In this document: one piece after another, positions 36,200-48,604 of the stretch | Position numbering within the stretch: position 1 is the first letter of the stretch | How the letters are laid out: each line of letters begins with the position of its first letter | NCBI GenBank assembly: GCA_028023455.1 | Contig: JAQFVV010012394.1 | Span: 30,966,885-31,030,884 of the forward strand | Length of the DNA stretch: 64,000 bases | Source of the DNA: Epiperipatus broadwayi | Taxonomy: Eukaryota > Onychophora > Udeonychophora > Euonychophora > Peripatidae | Direction: 5' to 3' | Notes under the pieces: model-generated | The model's input: the letters and a program-made list of their open reading frames with translations, nothing else | Told to the model about the DNA's origin: nothing | Database searches by the model: none | Made by a program: the position numbers and the translations under genes

Positions 36200-36250
36200 T
36201 ACACCTACATTTCGACTGACCTGCAGTCTTCTTCAGAGCTATGATATAAT
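36200..36250 (-). ncRNA. hammerhead-like motif, PLE-B left end
   Basis: Minus strand: CTGAAGA (36230-36236; N7 is free), five-pair GACTG/CAGTC stem II preceded by one extra A, and GAAA (36210-36213). TGTAGGTGTA follows. Invariant core bases are present, but stem III and stem I are weak. Confidence 0.5.
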
Positions 36251-36328
36251 GAACAAAAAACATAACTATATAATAACACCATAAAAAATTTTAAACAATA
36301 AAAAACTAAAAACAACATAATATATATA

Positions 36329-39300
36329 TTGTGCCCTTATCTATAGGTCATAATAAGGTAGAATGGTCAATTGCTAAAAAATTTTAAATTTTAAAATACG
36401 TTTGTGTAATATATTGATAATTGTATGATTGATTAGATTTTATAGTACAATTTAAGGCTGAAAATACCTGGTAAATCAAAGTGTAATGAATTATTTTAAA
36501 GAAACAGTTAAATAAAGCTTAATTATATCCTTGCATATGGTTGTAAAAGCTGGCCATATAAAATAACACAGCTATAAATAGTTAAAAATATATATATAAT
36601 TCGAGTATGATATTTTAAAACTAATAAATTAAATAAATGCTATATGTAGTGTTATAATCATATTTAATAGTCAAAATTAATAGAGTATATTTTGAGATAA
36701 ACTTTATGATGGTGAGAATTATATTTAGTTCTACATTTTAAAATTATTTTCCAAATTTTTATAAAATATATCAGTTTTGGTAATTTAGACCGAGACGTAA
36801 ATTAAAATCATCTGATAAAGTTAGTAATCATGTGACTGTATATTATATACCTTCACACACACGCTTGTTAGAATATAATAATAAAGTTTGTGAATTATGG
36901 AACTAAATGTAATTGCTGTCTATCGCTGAAATGAATGTTGAAATATTAAATAGTTGTTTTGAATGTTTAAATGATGTAATATTTAAGTAGTGTTTAAAAG
37001 TTGAATACAGTTAATAAAAAAAAAATTAAATATTTTATTTAAATAAAAACAAGATAAATTAATTATTAATATTAAAATAGGTATTAAATATTGTTTTAAT
37101 AATTGTTTTAAAGTTTAAATAATTTTGATAAAACTGTAATTGAGTTTAAAAATACTATTCTAAATAATATTTAAGACATGACGTCAGAAATTCTTTATTT
37201 TAAAAAGGTTTAATCTATTATAAAACTAAAATGTGTAAATTTGTTCGCGCTAAAAAGTAATTAACCAATCAACAGAGGTATTTTAGCAGATGGAAAATAG
37301 GAATTAGACGAAGCGGGAGAAAGTAATGTGTAAGTGAAGGAGGGAGTAACATATTTTTTAGCTGTATAATATCGTAAGCTAGAAAAGTAATATAATTTTA
37401 AAATTTTGTATTTGTTTTAAAAGTTTTTTTTAAATATAATATTTTGAACTACCTTTACATGGAGGGCTAAGTTTTAAAAGTTTTCTTACCAGAATATTTT
37501 ATTCAAGTTTGGCCAAAACCTTACAGTAAAATGGAAATACTACAGAAAACAGTATATAGAAGTTATGAGAAAGGAAAAATATTTGTAAAGTGCCTTGATA
37601 CAGCTTTATTTACACTCAACCAGAAACTTATAATTGTAACTCAGAGGAATATAATTTGGACGCTATACGGAAAACTTAAAAGAGAAGTTATTTGCCGTCA
37701 GGAAAAATTATGACGCACAAATTTATAAGGCTACTCTGAAGTTATTTTATTCTTCTCTATGGAAAAATTAAGATACGTATATCATAAAGAAAAAATTATG
37801 TAAAAGCTATAACAGAGAAAGAATGTTTGTCCTTTTTAAAGGAAACATTACAAAGTATATAGTTACCAGAACTTTAAAAGAAAGGAAAAATTACCGAATA
37901 ATGATAGGAAAGAGTCATTATTTTTTTTAAAAAAGGAAAGAAAAAACTTTATCTAAGAAGAATTAAAATATTATAAAGTGTTCATTATAAAAACGCTTAA
38001 TAAAGATAGAGATTAGGAAAATGGAAATTTAAATTACTTAATGAAAATGGATCCATGGAGATAGAAAAATTTACTGAATATTTAAATCAAAGTACCTAGA
38101 AGATGCACCATAAAAGTCGCGCGGGGGAAAATATTAGCAGAAAATATTAGAAGAGAATATGTAGACGTTTTCTTTACGGGATTAATTGATATCATAATTA
38201 ATAATTGTATTAAATATTATAAAAACCAAGGATTATCATTCATGAATATTTATTGAACGAAGTAATATTTGTTGTGCCTTAGAATTTAACAAGCAGGGAG
38301 AAGAACATTAAGTGACTGAAGAAGAAATAATAAACATTTTTTTAGCTTTAATATGAACGGTTTTCAAGGAAATTTGATAAAGAAGTACAGTAAATATAGT
38401 TTAAATATTTTTTACTAATTTATTTTAGAATATAAAATGTTATGTGAGATTAGGGAAAACATATAAACATAAATTTAGTAATATTAAAATTTAAATATAA
38501 TAGCTTGATAAAATTATAAAAATATTGTTTAAAAATAAAGTGTATGGATGTGAATCTTATATCTACAAGGATAAAATGGATGGTGAAGCCTACGGAACGC
38601 GATCGAGAAGATAAAGGTCGTTTTGGTAATTTTAATAGTTGTTTATAATGCATAATGTATTTTTTTTAGATCATCTATTGACCTAAGAATGAAGTGTGAA
38701 AGTTTAAATTATATGTACACATTTTATACAACATTTTTAACATATAATGAGATAGGAGTAATTCGGAATATGCATGCAATAATTTATTTAAAGTATATTA
38801 ATAATATAATTTAACAGAACAATTGTGTGATTCTTTTGAACTTTCATGTAATAAAGTATTCAGATATTTAAGTAGTTTGTATGACTAAATATACGGAGGA
38901 AAGTAGTAAGCAAGCTGTCTATAGAACAGTGGAATAGTTTTAAAATAAATGAATTTTATTATTGTTAGTAATGCAGATATGTATTTGTCGATGTACAGTA
39001 TAGAAAAAATCTTGAGAAATAAGATCGGATAGTGACTTGGAAGTACTAGTGGAAAGGAAACCAAGATGATGTTTTTTTTTTTTAAGAAATAGGAAAAATA
39101 AAGGATTTGGATCATATTTAGTTTTGTGTGATTTCAGTATAGTTAACTAGGCCCTATGACTGAACACATATAATTTGGACAGTATTTTTGCATATCTTTA
39201 AACTTTTGATGTTATAATAAAGCTGAAGAAATAGCTTTAGCATCGTTACTATGATAGAGGTTGGTAGACAGGTAAAGGTCACTCCTCTATAGTGTCTTTT

Positions 39301-41093
39301 AACTCACTGTGCCATGATTGTCAAGATATATGATGAGGAATATTCTAGTTGTATTTTGATCCTATGCATCTATCTTTGCTATCCTTATTTCGTGAATCTG
39401 CATCGGTCAGAAAGATATTTTCAAAGAAATAATGAATAAAATAGAACTGAGGATATGTTATCGTTTGTGTAAGAATAGTTTATTTGCTAGAATGTGTAGA
39501 ATTGTGTAACTTTAAAATTGAAAGTCCAAAATATCATAAAGAGAGAAAGAATCATATAATACATTGTAAAGTTAATTCAGAAATGAATATAAGATTTTGA
39601 AAAGAAATCTAAACCAAGTATTTTAAAAGTGATAATAAAATTTGAATGAATTTTTTTTAATAATATTTAGAAAATAAGTATTGCATATTTATTGAGAAAA
39701 TAGTTCAATAATGTATAATAAACATATACTTGTGTATGGTATATTAATAGTTGTAATTATATCATCCGAAGTAAGGCTTGAATGAGAATATTAGGATTAA
39801 TAAACAACGGATAATGAACAATAAAAACCTAATACCGAATGTAGAACAATGTTTTGACTTTGTAAAATTCCATACAACCAATATAAAACTAAAATTTTAT
39901 TGTTTTGTAGAATTTCACTACGAATGTAAATTTTGTAAAAATATATATATATAATTTTAATAATATTAGGGATGCAAAGTGTTTGTGATAATCATATAAG
40001 AAATGCATTTTGTAATAAGCTAACCATAATAATAAATCAAATAATAATACTGTATTTTCTTAAGTGTTAAAAAAAATAAGATTTAACTAGGAAAAGTAAA
40101 TAATATTTTGATTTCATTTTATAAATTAATAAACTAAGTTGAGATATGAAAGTAAGGGATATCCAATGTATATAGTGTAAAATATTGTTAATTTATTTAT
40201 GTTGTTAATAAACTTTGTTTTAAATTTGTTCTAAAGTTTTTGTGTCCGAGTTGTTATTTCTCCACATGGATGCATGAAATCACGATACCTTTATAATTGA
40301 AACAAACATATAGATTTTGCACAAAAGGTAAACATAAAAGTGTTATAATAATTTTAAGAATTTATTGGTATGTTAAAATTAAAAGATCATAATTTTATAT
40401 TATTTATTGGTCATAAGTCGGTTGCCACAATATTATATTAGATTATATGCTAATGTTGCGACATGTATTCTGTTGTCAGATTATTAAAATACTACCACGT
40501 ACGTATTTATTTATTTCATTTTAGGAAGAAATAAGATTATATTATATTATTATTGTTATTATTATTTTATTATTATTAGTTGCTGTGTAGTAGATTATGA
40601 CATAAAATTCCCTTTTCATATTTTACTACCGTAATTTTAAATCAGTTAGAATACAATTTATGAACCTGAGATTTTATTTTATTTTACTTCATTTTATTTA
40701 ATTGAGCTAGATTCTTGTTATAAAGAAGATTAAGATATGATTATTATTTTAATCATAGTGAATAGAGCCCAGAAAGTCGTAAGAATACTATGAGTTAGTT
40801 ACTTAATATAGTAAAAAGGGGGAATAGTGTTCTTATGCCATTGAGGTAGTATTGTGTGGATAATGTCTCAATGTAGTCTATCTCGTTCCTCGTATTGTCA
40901 CTCCATGTCTCATGAAAATAGTAAATATTTGTTAATTCATTTTAAAATTGAATCGAATTTGTATTTTAAAATTAGAGCTAGTAATCATTTTAATTAATGC
41001 TGAATATTTCATTTATTTATTTAACTGAGCTAGAACCCGTAATATTCGTAATAAACAGTATATTTTGGGGTGAGGACACGCGGGGGGAGGTCA
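36329..41093. mobile_element. unidentified 4.8-kb insertion in the PLE-B left arm
   Basis: Bounded by comparison with the mirror arm. AACAACATAATATATATATT precedes it and ATATATTAAAAACTG follows, leaving a possible 7-bp ATATATT duplication. It starts GTGCCCTTATC and ends GGGGGGAGGTCAGA. No long frame is intact; short frames at 37531-37713 and 38100-38260 have no recognisable motif. A purine run AAAAAGGGGGAA before TGTTCTTATG near 40815-40838 resembles the polypurine tract and start of a 3' LTR. I could not match a 5' LTR, so the class is open. Confidence 0.4.
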
Positions 41094-41502
41094 GAATATA
41101 TTAAAAACTGAAATAAATAATCAAACCCAAATAAAACAATTAATATAAAGTAAAATGTACTACATAAATAAAAAATAAATATAAATTATACATGTGTATT
41201 CTTAACTTTATACATATATACATTCAAGAACAACTATTAATCTAAATATTATCTATTTTATTATTATTAACAATCTACTAATTATCTGTATTCTTCATAA
41301 ACTTAAACTTTATGATTAGTAACTAAAATTCTTTTAATTTTAAATCATATAATATTTATTATTTTCTTACTCATTTTTTTTAAATTAATATTTTATATTT
41401 ATTATTATTGCTGAATATTTAAAACCTATAAACTTTATAATCTTTACAATTACCAAGGTTATTTTGATCTTCTAAATAAAAAAATGAAAAATCATTTTTT
41501 TC

Positions 41503-44107
41503 AATGTGATGTGATGTGATGTATTTGGCTTCTCCTTAAATGAAGTCAAGAATATCTCAGCAACTACGCCCAGATAAACCTGTTAGCCACTTTATTTTCC
41601 ATTCCCAACTCTAAGTCTTCCCATATTCTGACCCATCCCATTTCCACAACATAATCTTTGTCAACTCTATGGCCTTTAAATCTAAATCCCCCTTATCTTT
41701 TCACAAACCCAGCATAAAAACTAATAACTCACTTTCTGTATAGTCACTTTGTTCATACCTATTCTCCCATAACTTCATTATCTGTACCCTTTCTGCTTTC
41801 CAGCATTTACATTCAATCAACAGATGCCTAATATTTTTTTATATCTTCCTTACACAATTTGCACACTAAATCACCCATAGTTTTTCATTTACATGTATAT
41901 TCTTTTGTTGTTAAAGATCCCATTTGATCCTTAAACAATAAACTACTTTCCTTACTTATATCATAAATTAACTCACTTCCAATATTCCATTTACTTCTAT
42001 ATATATATTTAAATTCTTCTTACCCTCCATACTACTTCTCCATCTCTCCAACTCCCTATTTTTATTAATCCTTCTATTCTTTTATCCCATTCCTTACCAC
42101 TATAACACTCAACAATCCTCCTAACACAATCATCCCACCTTTTATACAAGTATATCGATATAAATTCTTTATCTAAATCTTTTGCATACCGCATTACCTT
42201 TCTCACCCATCCTGTTACCTGCTCTTTACTCATAACCCAATTAAACACTATTTTGGCTATTCTTTTACTATCCATAAACTGTAATCTATCAAACATTTTC
42301 CATTTTACTTTTTGCATCTCTCATATAGAAACTTGACCATCCCATTTCTCCTTGAATTGCCTCCTCTGCTGTCCACATCTCTGCATCTAATGCATGTCTT
42401 CCTACTATCCTTTGTACTTTCCCTAAATAATCTAAAATCCTTTTACTAACACATAATGCATCATTACCATATGTTAACCCTGCTACTGCAACTCCCTTCC
42501 ATACAATTCTAGCTACATAATATTTATTATATGAAAATACTGTTAAGTTTCTTTACCAAACCCTTTCTTTTCTTTGCTTCATTTACCAATTTTTTCTCCC
42601 ATTCATCCAAGCAATTTTCCTGATTACATAAGATTATTCCCAAATACCTATATCTATCCACCACACTTAACTTTATATCCCCCTATAAAAAAACTACATC
42701 CTCTCTTTCCACAGTATTCACCATCATTATATTTGATTTTTCTTCACTAAATTTAATCCCAATCTCTTTACCCACCCTTGCACATGTCCTCAACATAATA
42801 TCCATATCTTCTCTTCTTTCTGCACATAAAAAGATATCATCCGCAAAAAAAAGACCCGACAAAGTATATATTCCTTTGCCACCTATTAACGGTATCTCTA
42901 CCTCTCTTCCTAGTCTTTCTATTGCTTTCTCCATTTCACTCAAAAACAACAAAAACAAAATAGGTGACATAGGGCATCCTTGCCTTAATCCCACCCCATT
43001 TTTAACTTTAACTGATTCTATATTCCTAATTGGTAAGTATAATAATTATTTTCATATAATTTCTTAATAATATTTACTAAAGCTTCATCCACCCCCAAAT
43101 TGGCTAATCTTACCCATAATCTATTTCTATTTACTCTATCATATGCTTTCTCTATATCTATAAAACTCATATATAACAATCTACCTGAATTCCTACTCAT
43201 CTCCATAAGTTGTGTAACTACAAACAAAGTATCTCCTATACCCCTATCTGACCTAAAATCTCCTTGCATTTCCTTCACTACATTATTCTCTTCCATCCAT
43301 TTTACAACTCTTCCAGCTACCATATATATGAAAACTTTATATAAAACTGATGTTACCGCTATCGGTCTATAATTATTTAAATTTCTATGATCCTTACCCT
43401 TTCCTTTAAATAATAATCTTATTCTTGTATTACTCCAACTACCCGGAAAAATTGTCTTCTGTCCCATCTTATTAAAACATGATAATAACTTTGCTTTTGC
43501 TCTATGCCCTAAATTCATTACCATCTCTGCTTCCCATCTATCTAAACCTCTTGCCTTTCCACTTTTCAATCTCTTTCCTGCCTCATTCAGTTCATTTTTT
43601 GTGAACCTAATACTCCCATTACTAACTGCTTTCATGTTTTCTATCACTAATTCCTTCACATCTAACATCTTTTCTATATCCATTACATATCTATTTAAGA
43701 TTTCCTCTAGCTCATCTCTACAGCTACATTCTATTCCCTCATTATCTATTAATACTATCTCTCTTTCTCCTACATTTCTCCTTTTAATGTAATTCCAAAA
43801 TTTTTTACTTCCATCTCTTCCACTTTTATTAATATCCTCCAATAATTTACTATTTAACTTCATCCTCTCTCTATAATTATCCATTTTAGCTAGCTCTTCT
43901 TTTCTAAGTACTTTCCCCATTTAGCATTAATATCATTTTCACTTTCTTTATTCTTAATAGCACACTTATACTCTCTGCATGCTTTTCCCTCTCTTTTACA
44001 CTTTTACTACTCTCATTTTTTTATTACTTTTATTCTTCTGCATATTCTCGACTAAAACCCTATTTGCCACTTTTTCTATTTCATCACACCAGTCCTTATA
44101 TTCATCC
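41503..44107 (-). mobile_element. LINE-A copy 3, best-preserved reverse transcriptase
   Basis: The minus-strand frame 43920-43018 (300 codons) holds the pre-RT region and RT motifs: KGKGKDHRNLNNYRPIAVTS, then FIDIEKAYDRVNRNRLW (catalytic Asp of motif A). After a frameshift, frame 42994-42683 has GLRQGCPMSPILF (motif B) and LFFADDIFLC (motif C, FADD). Frame 42317-42009 covers the C-terminal part. The zinc knuckle is further on and decayed. The 3' end (41503-41520) is the ATCACATCAC repeat. It is 5'-truncated, with no endonuclease, and inserted in the left arm of the PLE-B palindrome. A short TTCAA may be its target duplication. Confidence 0.9.
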
Positions 44108-44226
44108 ATATTCAAAAAAATTATCTTATACCCTAGCTCCCTTTATTACAGATTATTTAAACTAAATATATATCTCCTACAACTCTTTATTTATATATTT
44201 TTTTATTTTATTTTTTACACTTTAAC

Positions 44227-44231
<5 letters not shown>

Positions 44232-44300
<69 letters not shown>
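44232..44300. repeat. (TTA)n microsatellite
   Basis: About 22 TTA/ATT units within the left arm of the PLE-B palindrome. The mirror site near 45000 has only about three, so the expansion arose after the palindrome formed. Confidence 0.9.
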
Positions 44301-44457
44301 TATTATATAATACTCATAAATTTATATTATACTTCTTTATATGTTTGTATATATATATATTCCCTACAACTTTATTTACATATATATTTTTTATTTTATA
44401 TACTTTAACTTTTATCATTATTTTTATATAATTCTTATAAATTTTTAATATACTAAG

Positions 44458-44690
44458 ATTAAAACAACATATGGCAGATAATAAATCATCAATATGTATA
44501 TACATACAAAAGAAATAGGACACAAATTTACACAAAGTTCAATAAAAATGAAGTTATATACGAAAAGTATTAAAGAAAGGAAAATAAAAGAAGCTATATT
44601 AATAAGAAATATAAAACCAGAATTTAATAGAGATTCTGGGATTAGTATGAGATTGGTATAGTTATAGTTATTAAATAATATATATAGAGG
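44458..44690 (+). pseudogene. PLE-B GIY-YIG endonuclease C-terminal remnant
   Basis: Broken frames give a block like HKFTQSSIKMKLY, then SIKERKIKEAILIRNIKPEF and NRDSGISM. They align in order with the remnant at 27885-28260. The catalytic GIY and YIG positions are already lost here. Confidence 0.6.
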
Positions 44691-45624
44691 TAAATATGTA
44701 AAGAGATATTTGTTTATAAATAAGTTGGGGATAATAAAAATGGTTAGATTAAATAGGATTATAAATTTGGGTATATTTATAGATATTAAATAATAAAAAA
44801 ATAATAAATAAATAAATTAATAAACTTAGCATAATATTTACATATAAAACAGTATAATAAAAATTTATAAGAATTATATAAAAATAATGATAAAAGTTAA
44901 AGTATATAAAATAAAAAATATATATATGTAAATAAAGTTGTAGGGAATATATATATATAAACATATAAAGAAGTATAATATAAATTTATGAGTATTATAT
45001 AATAATAATAAAAGTTAAAGTGTAAAAAATAAAATAAAAGAATATATAAATAAAGAGTTGCAGGGGATATATATTTAGTTTAAATAATATGTAATAGAGG
45101 GAGCTAGAGTATAAGATAAAAAAAATTGAAAAAAAAACAACGATTTTTCATTTTTTTTATTTAGAAGATCAAAATAACCTTGGTTGGTGTAAAGATTATA
45201 AAGTTTATATGTTTTAAATATTCAGCAATAATAATAAATATAAAATATTAATTTTAAAAGAAGAATGAGTAAGAAAATAATAAATATTATATGATTTAAA
45301 ATTAAAAAAATTTTAGTTACTAATCATAAAATTTAAGTTTATGAAGAATACAGATAATTAGTAGATTGTTAATAATAATATAGATAACATTTAGATTAAT
45401 AGTTGTCCTTGAATGTATATATGTATAAAGTTAAGAATACACATGTATAATTTATATTTATTTTTTATTTATGTAGTACATTTTATTTTATATTAATTGT
45501 TTTATTTGGCTTTGATTATTTATTTCAGTTTTTTAATATATATATTTTATGTTGTTTTTAGTCATTGTTTAAAATTTTTATGGTATTATTATATAGTTAT
45601 GTTTTTTTATTTTGTTCATTATAT

Positions 45625-45671
45625 CATAACTCTGAAGAAGACTGCAGGTCAGTCGAAACGTAGGTGTATGT
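45625..45671 (+). ncRNA. hammerhead-like motif, PLE-B right end
   Basis: CTGAAGA (45632-45638), GACTG/CAGTC stem II with one extra A, GAAA (45655-45658), then CGTAGGTGTATG. A weak stem I can be drawn (CATA and ACT upstream with GGT and TATG downstream, one bulged G) if stem III is the self-complementary ACGT. That would require two molecules. AATAAAG and the conserved tail follow. Confidence 0.5.
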
Positions 45672-45734
45672 AAAAATAAAGTTTTGCTAAAAAGTGTTTG
45701 AAGTTTGGATAAATTGTATTTAAATTAAATATGC

Positions 45735-46790
45735 ATAAAAACTGCATACATTCATAAGATTATGTTAGTTTAGGTTTATTAATTTTGGGCTATTTTTTTG
45801 TAGTTGAATCAGTGCTGGTGGATTGATATATGGGTGTTTTGTGTCTATGTAATCTGGGGAGATGCATTGGATTCTCATTCCCTTGTGCCACATTAGAATA
45901 CATGGCATAGTACCCAACTGAATGCATAGTGCAATATATAGCCATTGCTTTTCCAATGGTTGTTGGTGTATTTCCTATGCCATTGATATTCTTAGTCTCT
46001 GGTTGGAACAGTCAGTCAGAAAAGACCACTATTCCCGATTTATAGAACATTTATTTTATATATATCCAAATGATTACCTTTCCTGACTGATGCACATTCC
46101 TGTACTGGATGAGGGTCATTATTTCTTTAATAATATGCTACAGATGCATATTCCATTCAGCATAAGTTTTTATGCTAACATCTTCATTTTGCATTGGTCA
46201 CATTGGTATATCAGTAACCTAACATTGGTTTAAATGCAAAATTTTGGCCTAAGGTTAAAAAGAATTAGGTTAGTTTTATACATATTCTATGTAGCATATT
46301 TACGCTTAGCAAAATATTAAAATTGTACTAAATCTATTGAATGTATCCATCTGTGCATATAATTTAAATCAAATATACTTAATAGTTAATTTAATTTTCA
46401 GATGTTTGTATTAAGGTGCATGTGTGTAATAATAAAATTTTTGTTTAATTAAACTTTATTAGTAACTTATATACTCTTATTAATGTTTTAAAAATCAAGA
46501 ATTAGAAATTTTGTACTTAGGTGTTAAAGCTGCAACATAGTGGAGATAGAAGGCCTTTTCACACACACAATAAATGTGTAATGTCATGATGATGTCAAAT
46601 TGAAATAAAATAATCCCTGTGAGTATTAGTGAAAACATATTTTTATTTATCAACAAGATTTTTTTTCAGTGCGATCTTTTTTTATTATAATACTTCAACA
46701 TTTTAAGTTGTTTTTCATATTTTTCATTGCGTATTCGGAAATTACAAAGTATTGAAATTGATGCACTGCTCTATTTTCAACAATAAGCAT
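45735..46790. other. A+T-rich sequence, nothing recognised
   Basis: No recognisable gene. The 63-codon minus frame near 45765-45956 has no family resemblance. Confidence 0.4.
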
Positions 46791-46800
46791 CCTGCTGTCA

Positions 46801-47037
46801 GTGAAAATCTGTTTGAATGGACATAACATGAGCTTCTACATGCATACCTCAGACAAGCAATGGCATTGTAATGTCTGCGGTTGCAACACTAAAATTGGTA
46901 TTTGCAAGGGGACATGGATGTTTGGTGGCTTATGTAGGGAAACAGATGAATGTTTTATTATAAAAATTGAAGACAGGACACGTGGAGAAATAAGTATCAA
47001 TGAGGGACATCAAGATAGCATTTGGGCTCCTACTTAG
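46801..47037 (+). pseudogene. ISXO2/Merlin-like transposase relic, internally deleted
   Basis: A 78-residue frame. Residues about 5-40 resemble the N-terminal zinc-ribbon region of ISXO2-like (Merlin superfamily) transposases: HTSDKQWHCNVCGCNTKIGI then CKGTW. Residues about 39-60 read WMFGGLCRETDECFIIKIED, like the segment around the start of the DDE domain (W.FGG.CR.T.ECF...V.DR) found over 100 residues later in full proteins. The middle is therefore missing. The first Cys pair reads CLNG rather than CxxC, and the frame stops soon after. It is a dead fragment or the product of a deletion. Confidence 0.6.
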
Positions 47038-47668
47038 TGGATTTCATGAGAAGAATACACAAAAATGATGATGTCTTCATAGCAATGTTTAATGACATGA
47101 AAGAAATGTTTCTGCCAGAATAAATACAAATTTAATAAAAGTGTAATAATTAATATGCATTTTAAACACATCAGTGTTTATTAGCAGTTTTATGAAAATC
47201 GCAGCAGACTTTGCAATCACATGGTTTCATTTTCAGAACAAATTTTTTTACTGCAGATCTCCATTGTCTGTAGTAATAGTATATATTAAACGTTTTGTTT
47301 TTAACATATAAATTCCTGTTATATATTACATTGTGTCATAGGAATATAGTTAACATATTTTTTATCCAAATTACTTAAAAATCAAAATCATTTACTGTTT
47401 GTTTGGTGTATATTTAAACTATTTTTTTGATTAATGGTGTCATTATTATAATATCATAAATCACATTTATTTTTTTATTTTAAATGTCATTCTTAGAAGG
47501 TGTTAGTTTTTTAAAGTCGCATTTTTTTTTTTCAAATGACATTTTTTTGTTAATGTTGAAAGTCATACATATTTGTGAAAGACACATTTATTTTAAATGT
47601 TGTTCTTAAGAGTTTTTTTGTTAACGTTGTAAGTTTTACTATTTTTTTACTTTTACTTGTTTCTGGTC

Positions 47669-47918
47669 CTGCAACACAGTACATGTATTATACCTATTGT
47701 GCCTGTTGACATTAGTATCAATCTTCCAATAACTTTGTAATTCTTCCCAAAATACCATGTACAAGATCTGTGTACATGTTCTTTTTTTTTGCCAAAAAAG
47801 TCATGTACAAGATCCATGTACACATTATTTTGATCAGATCACAAGATTGCAAAGTTATCAGCAGATTAATATAAATGTGAACAGGTGCAGTAGGTCTAAT
47901 ACATGGTCTGTGTTGCAG
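47669..47918. mobile_element. fold-back element, about 250 bp
   Basis: Ends in CTGCAACACAG and its inverted copy CTGTGTTGCAG. The arms match along most of their length (for example ATAACTTTG and CAAAGTTAT; CATGTACAAGATC twice) around a centre near 47790. No coding potential. Confidence 0.7.
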
Positions 47919-47919
47919 C

Positions 47920-48335
47920 TTTAATACCAAAGTACTGAAATTTTAAATATACAGTATGATATTTAAGCTCAGCTTCTCCATGAACTAGTGACTGGTGTTT
48001 TGATAGATAAAAGTTGAACCTCGCCCATATGTATCTGCTGCCTTTATAAATTTCCTAGGTTTAAATAATCCAGTGGTACCCTGGCATGGCAGATAGTTTT
48101 GGGAGGTTCTGATATATATATATACAATAATTTTTTTTGGGTAGAAAGTGTTTGAATTTTGGGAGGTTCTGATATATATATATACAATAATTTTTTTTGG
48201 GTAGAAAGTGTTTGAAGTAGGATGGATAAATTGCTTTTCTATAAAATATGGCAACAAAATAAAGGAAATAGTAGATTTAGTTCTTTTACTGTTATAATAA
48301 AAATTTATGAAAAACATCAATTGTTTTATTACTAA
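47920..48335 (+). repeat. PLE-B-like tail with a 57-bp tandem duplication
   Basis: Two copies of GGGAGGTTCTGATATATATA through AGAAAGTGTTTGAA lie at about 48101-48215. They are followed by GGATGGATAAATTG and ATATGGCAACAAAAT, which match the PLE-B tail region seen at 22300-22370. No hammerhead core is visible here. Confidence 0.5.
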
Positions 48336-48339
48336 GTAT

Positions 48340-48593
48340 ATTTTCTGCATTAGTAATCACAAACTTGCAACCTACTCAATGTTTTTAAAAGATTCTCCAA
48401 ATAAGTCACTGCATGATTAGAATTATGATTTGAGGACTTTTATGCTTATTTGAAGTAGTGAATATCACAAAAATTATGCACAAACATTTTTTTATCAACT
48501 TTTGATAATGGTTGTATATTCAATGTGGGGCCCAAGATATTTCTTCCATTTCAAATGTAGCTCAGAGATGCTAAATGTCTGGACATCCCTGCT
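48340..48593 (-). mobile_element. hAT-like transposon end
   Basis: On the minus strand it starts CAGGGATGTCCAGACATTTAG right after CTCTAGAG (48594-48601), an 8-bp palindromic hAT-type target. It is similar at its tip to the end at 25002. The opposite end was not found. Confidence 0.5.
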
Positions 48594-48604
48594 CTAGAGT
48601 AACA

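Larger units (their letters stand above)
36150..45730. mobile_element. second PLE-B palindrome, split by two insertions
   Basis: The outer 180 bp on the left (minus) mirror the outer 180 bp on the right (plus): tail, CTGAAGA-type hammerhead block, then a T/A-rich region. The left arm resumes at 41094-41502 (mirror of about 45130-45550) and again at 44108-44455. It is interrupted by a 4.8-kb insertion (36329-41093) and by LINE-A (about 41503-44107). The centre is near 44456, where a GIY-YIG remnant begins on the right arm. Without the insertions the palindrome would be about 2.2 kb. Confidence 0.75.

Noticed and set aside
43601-43792. Plus-strand Ser/Ile-rich frames across 42.8-43.8 kb and similar ones at 1.4 kb minus
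   Set aside because: They are opposite-strand shadows of LINE-A coding sequence.
43979-44431. 150-codon plus frame rich in Ile, Phe and Leu
   Set aside because: It is the complement of LINE-A/PLE-B sequence plus a (TTA)n microsatellite, not a membrane protein gene.
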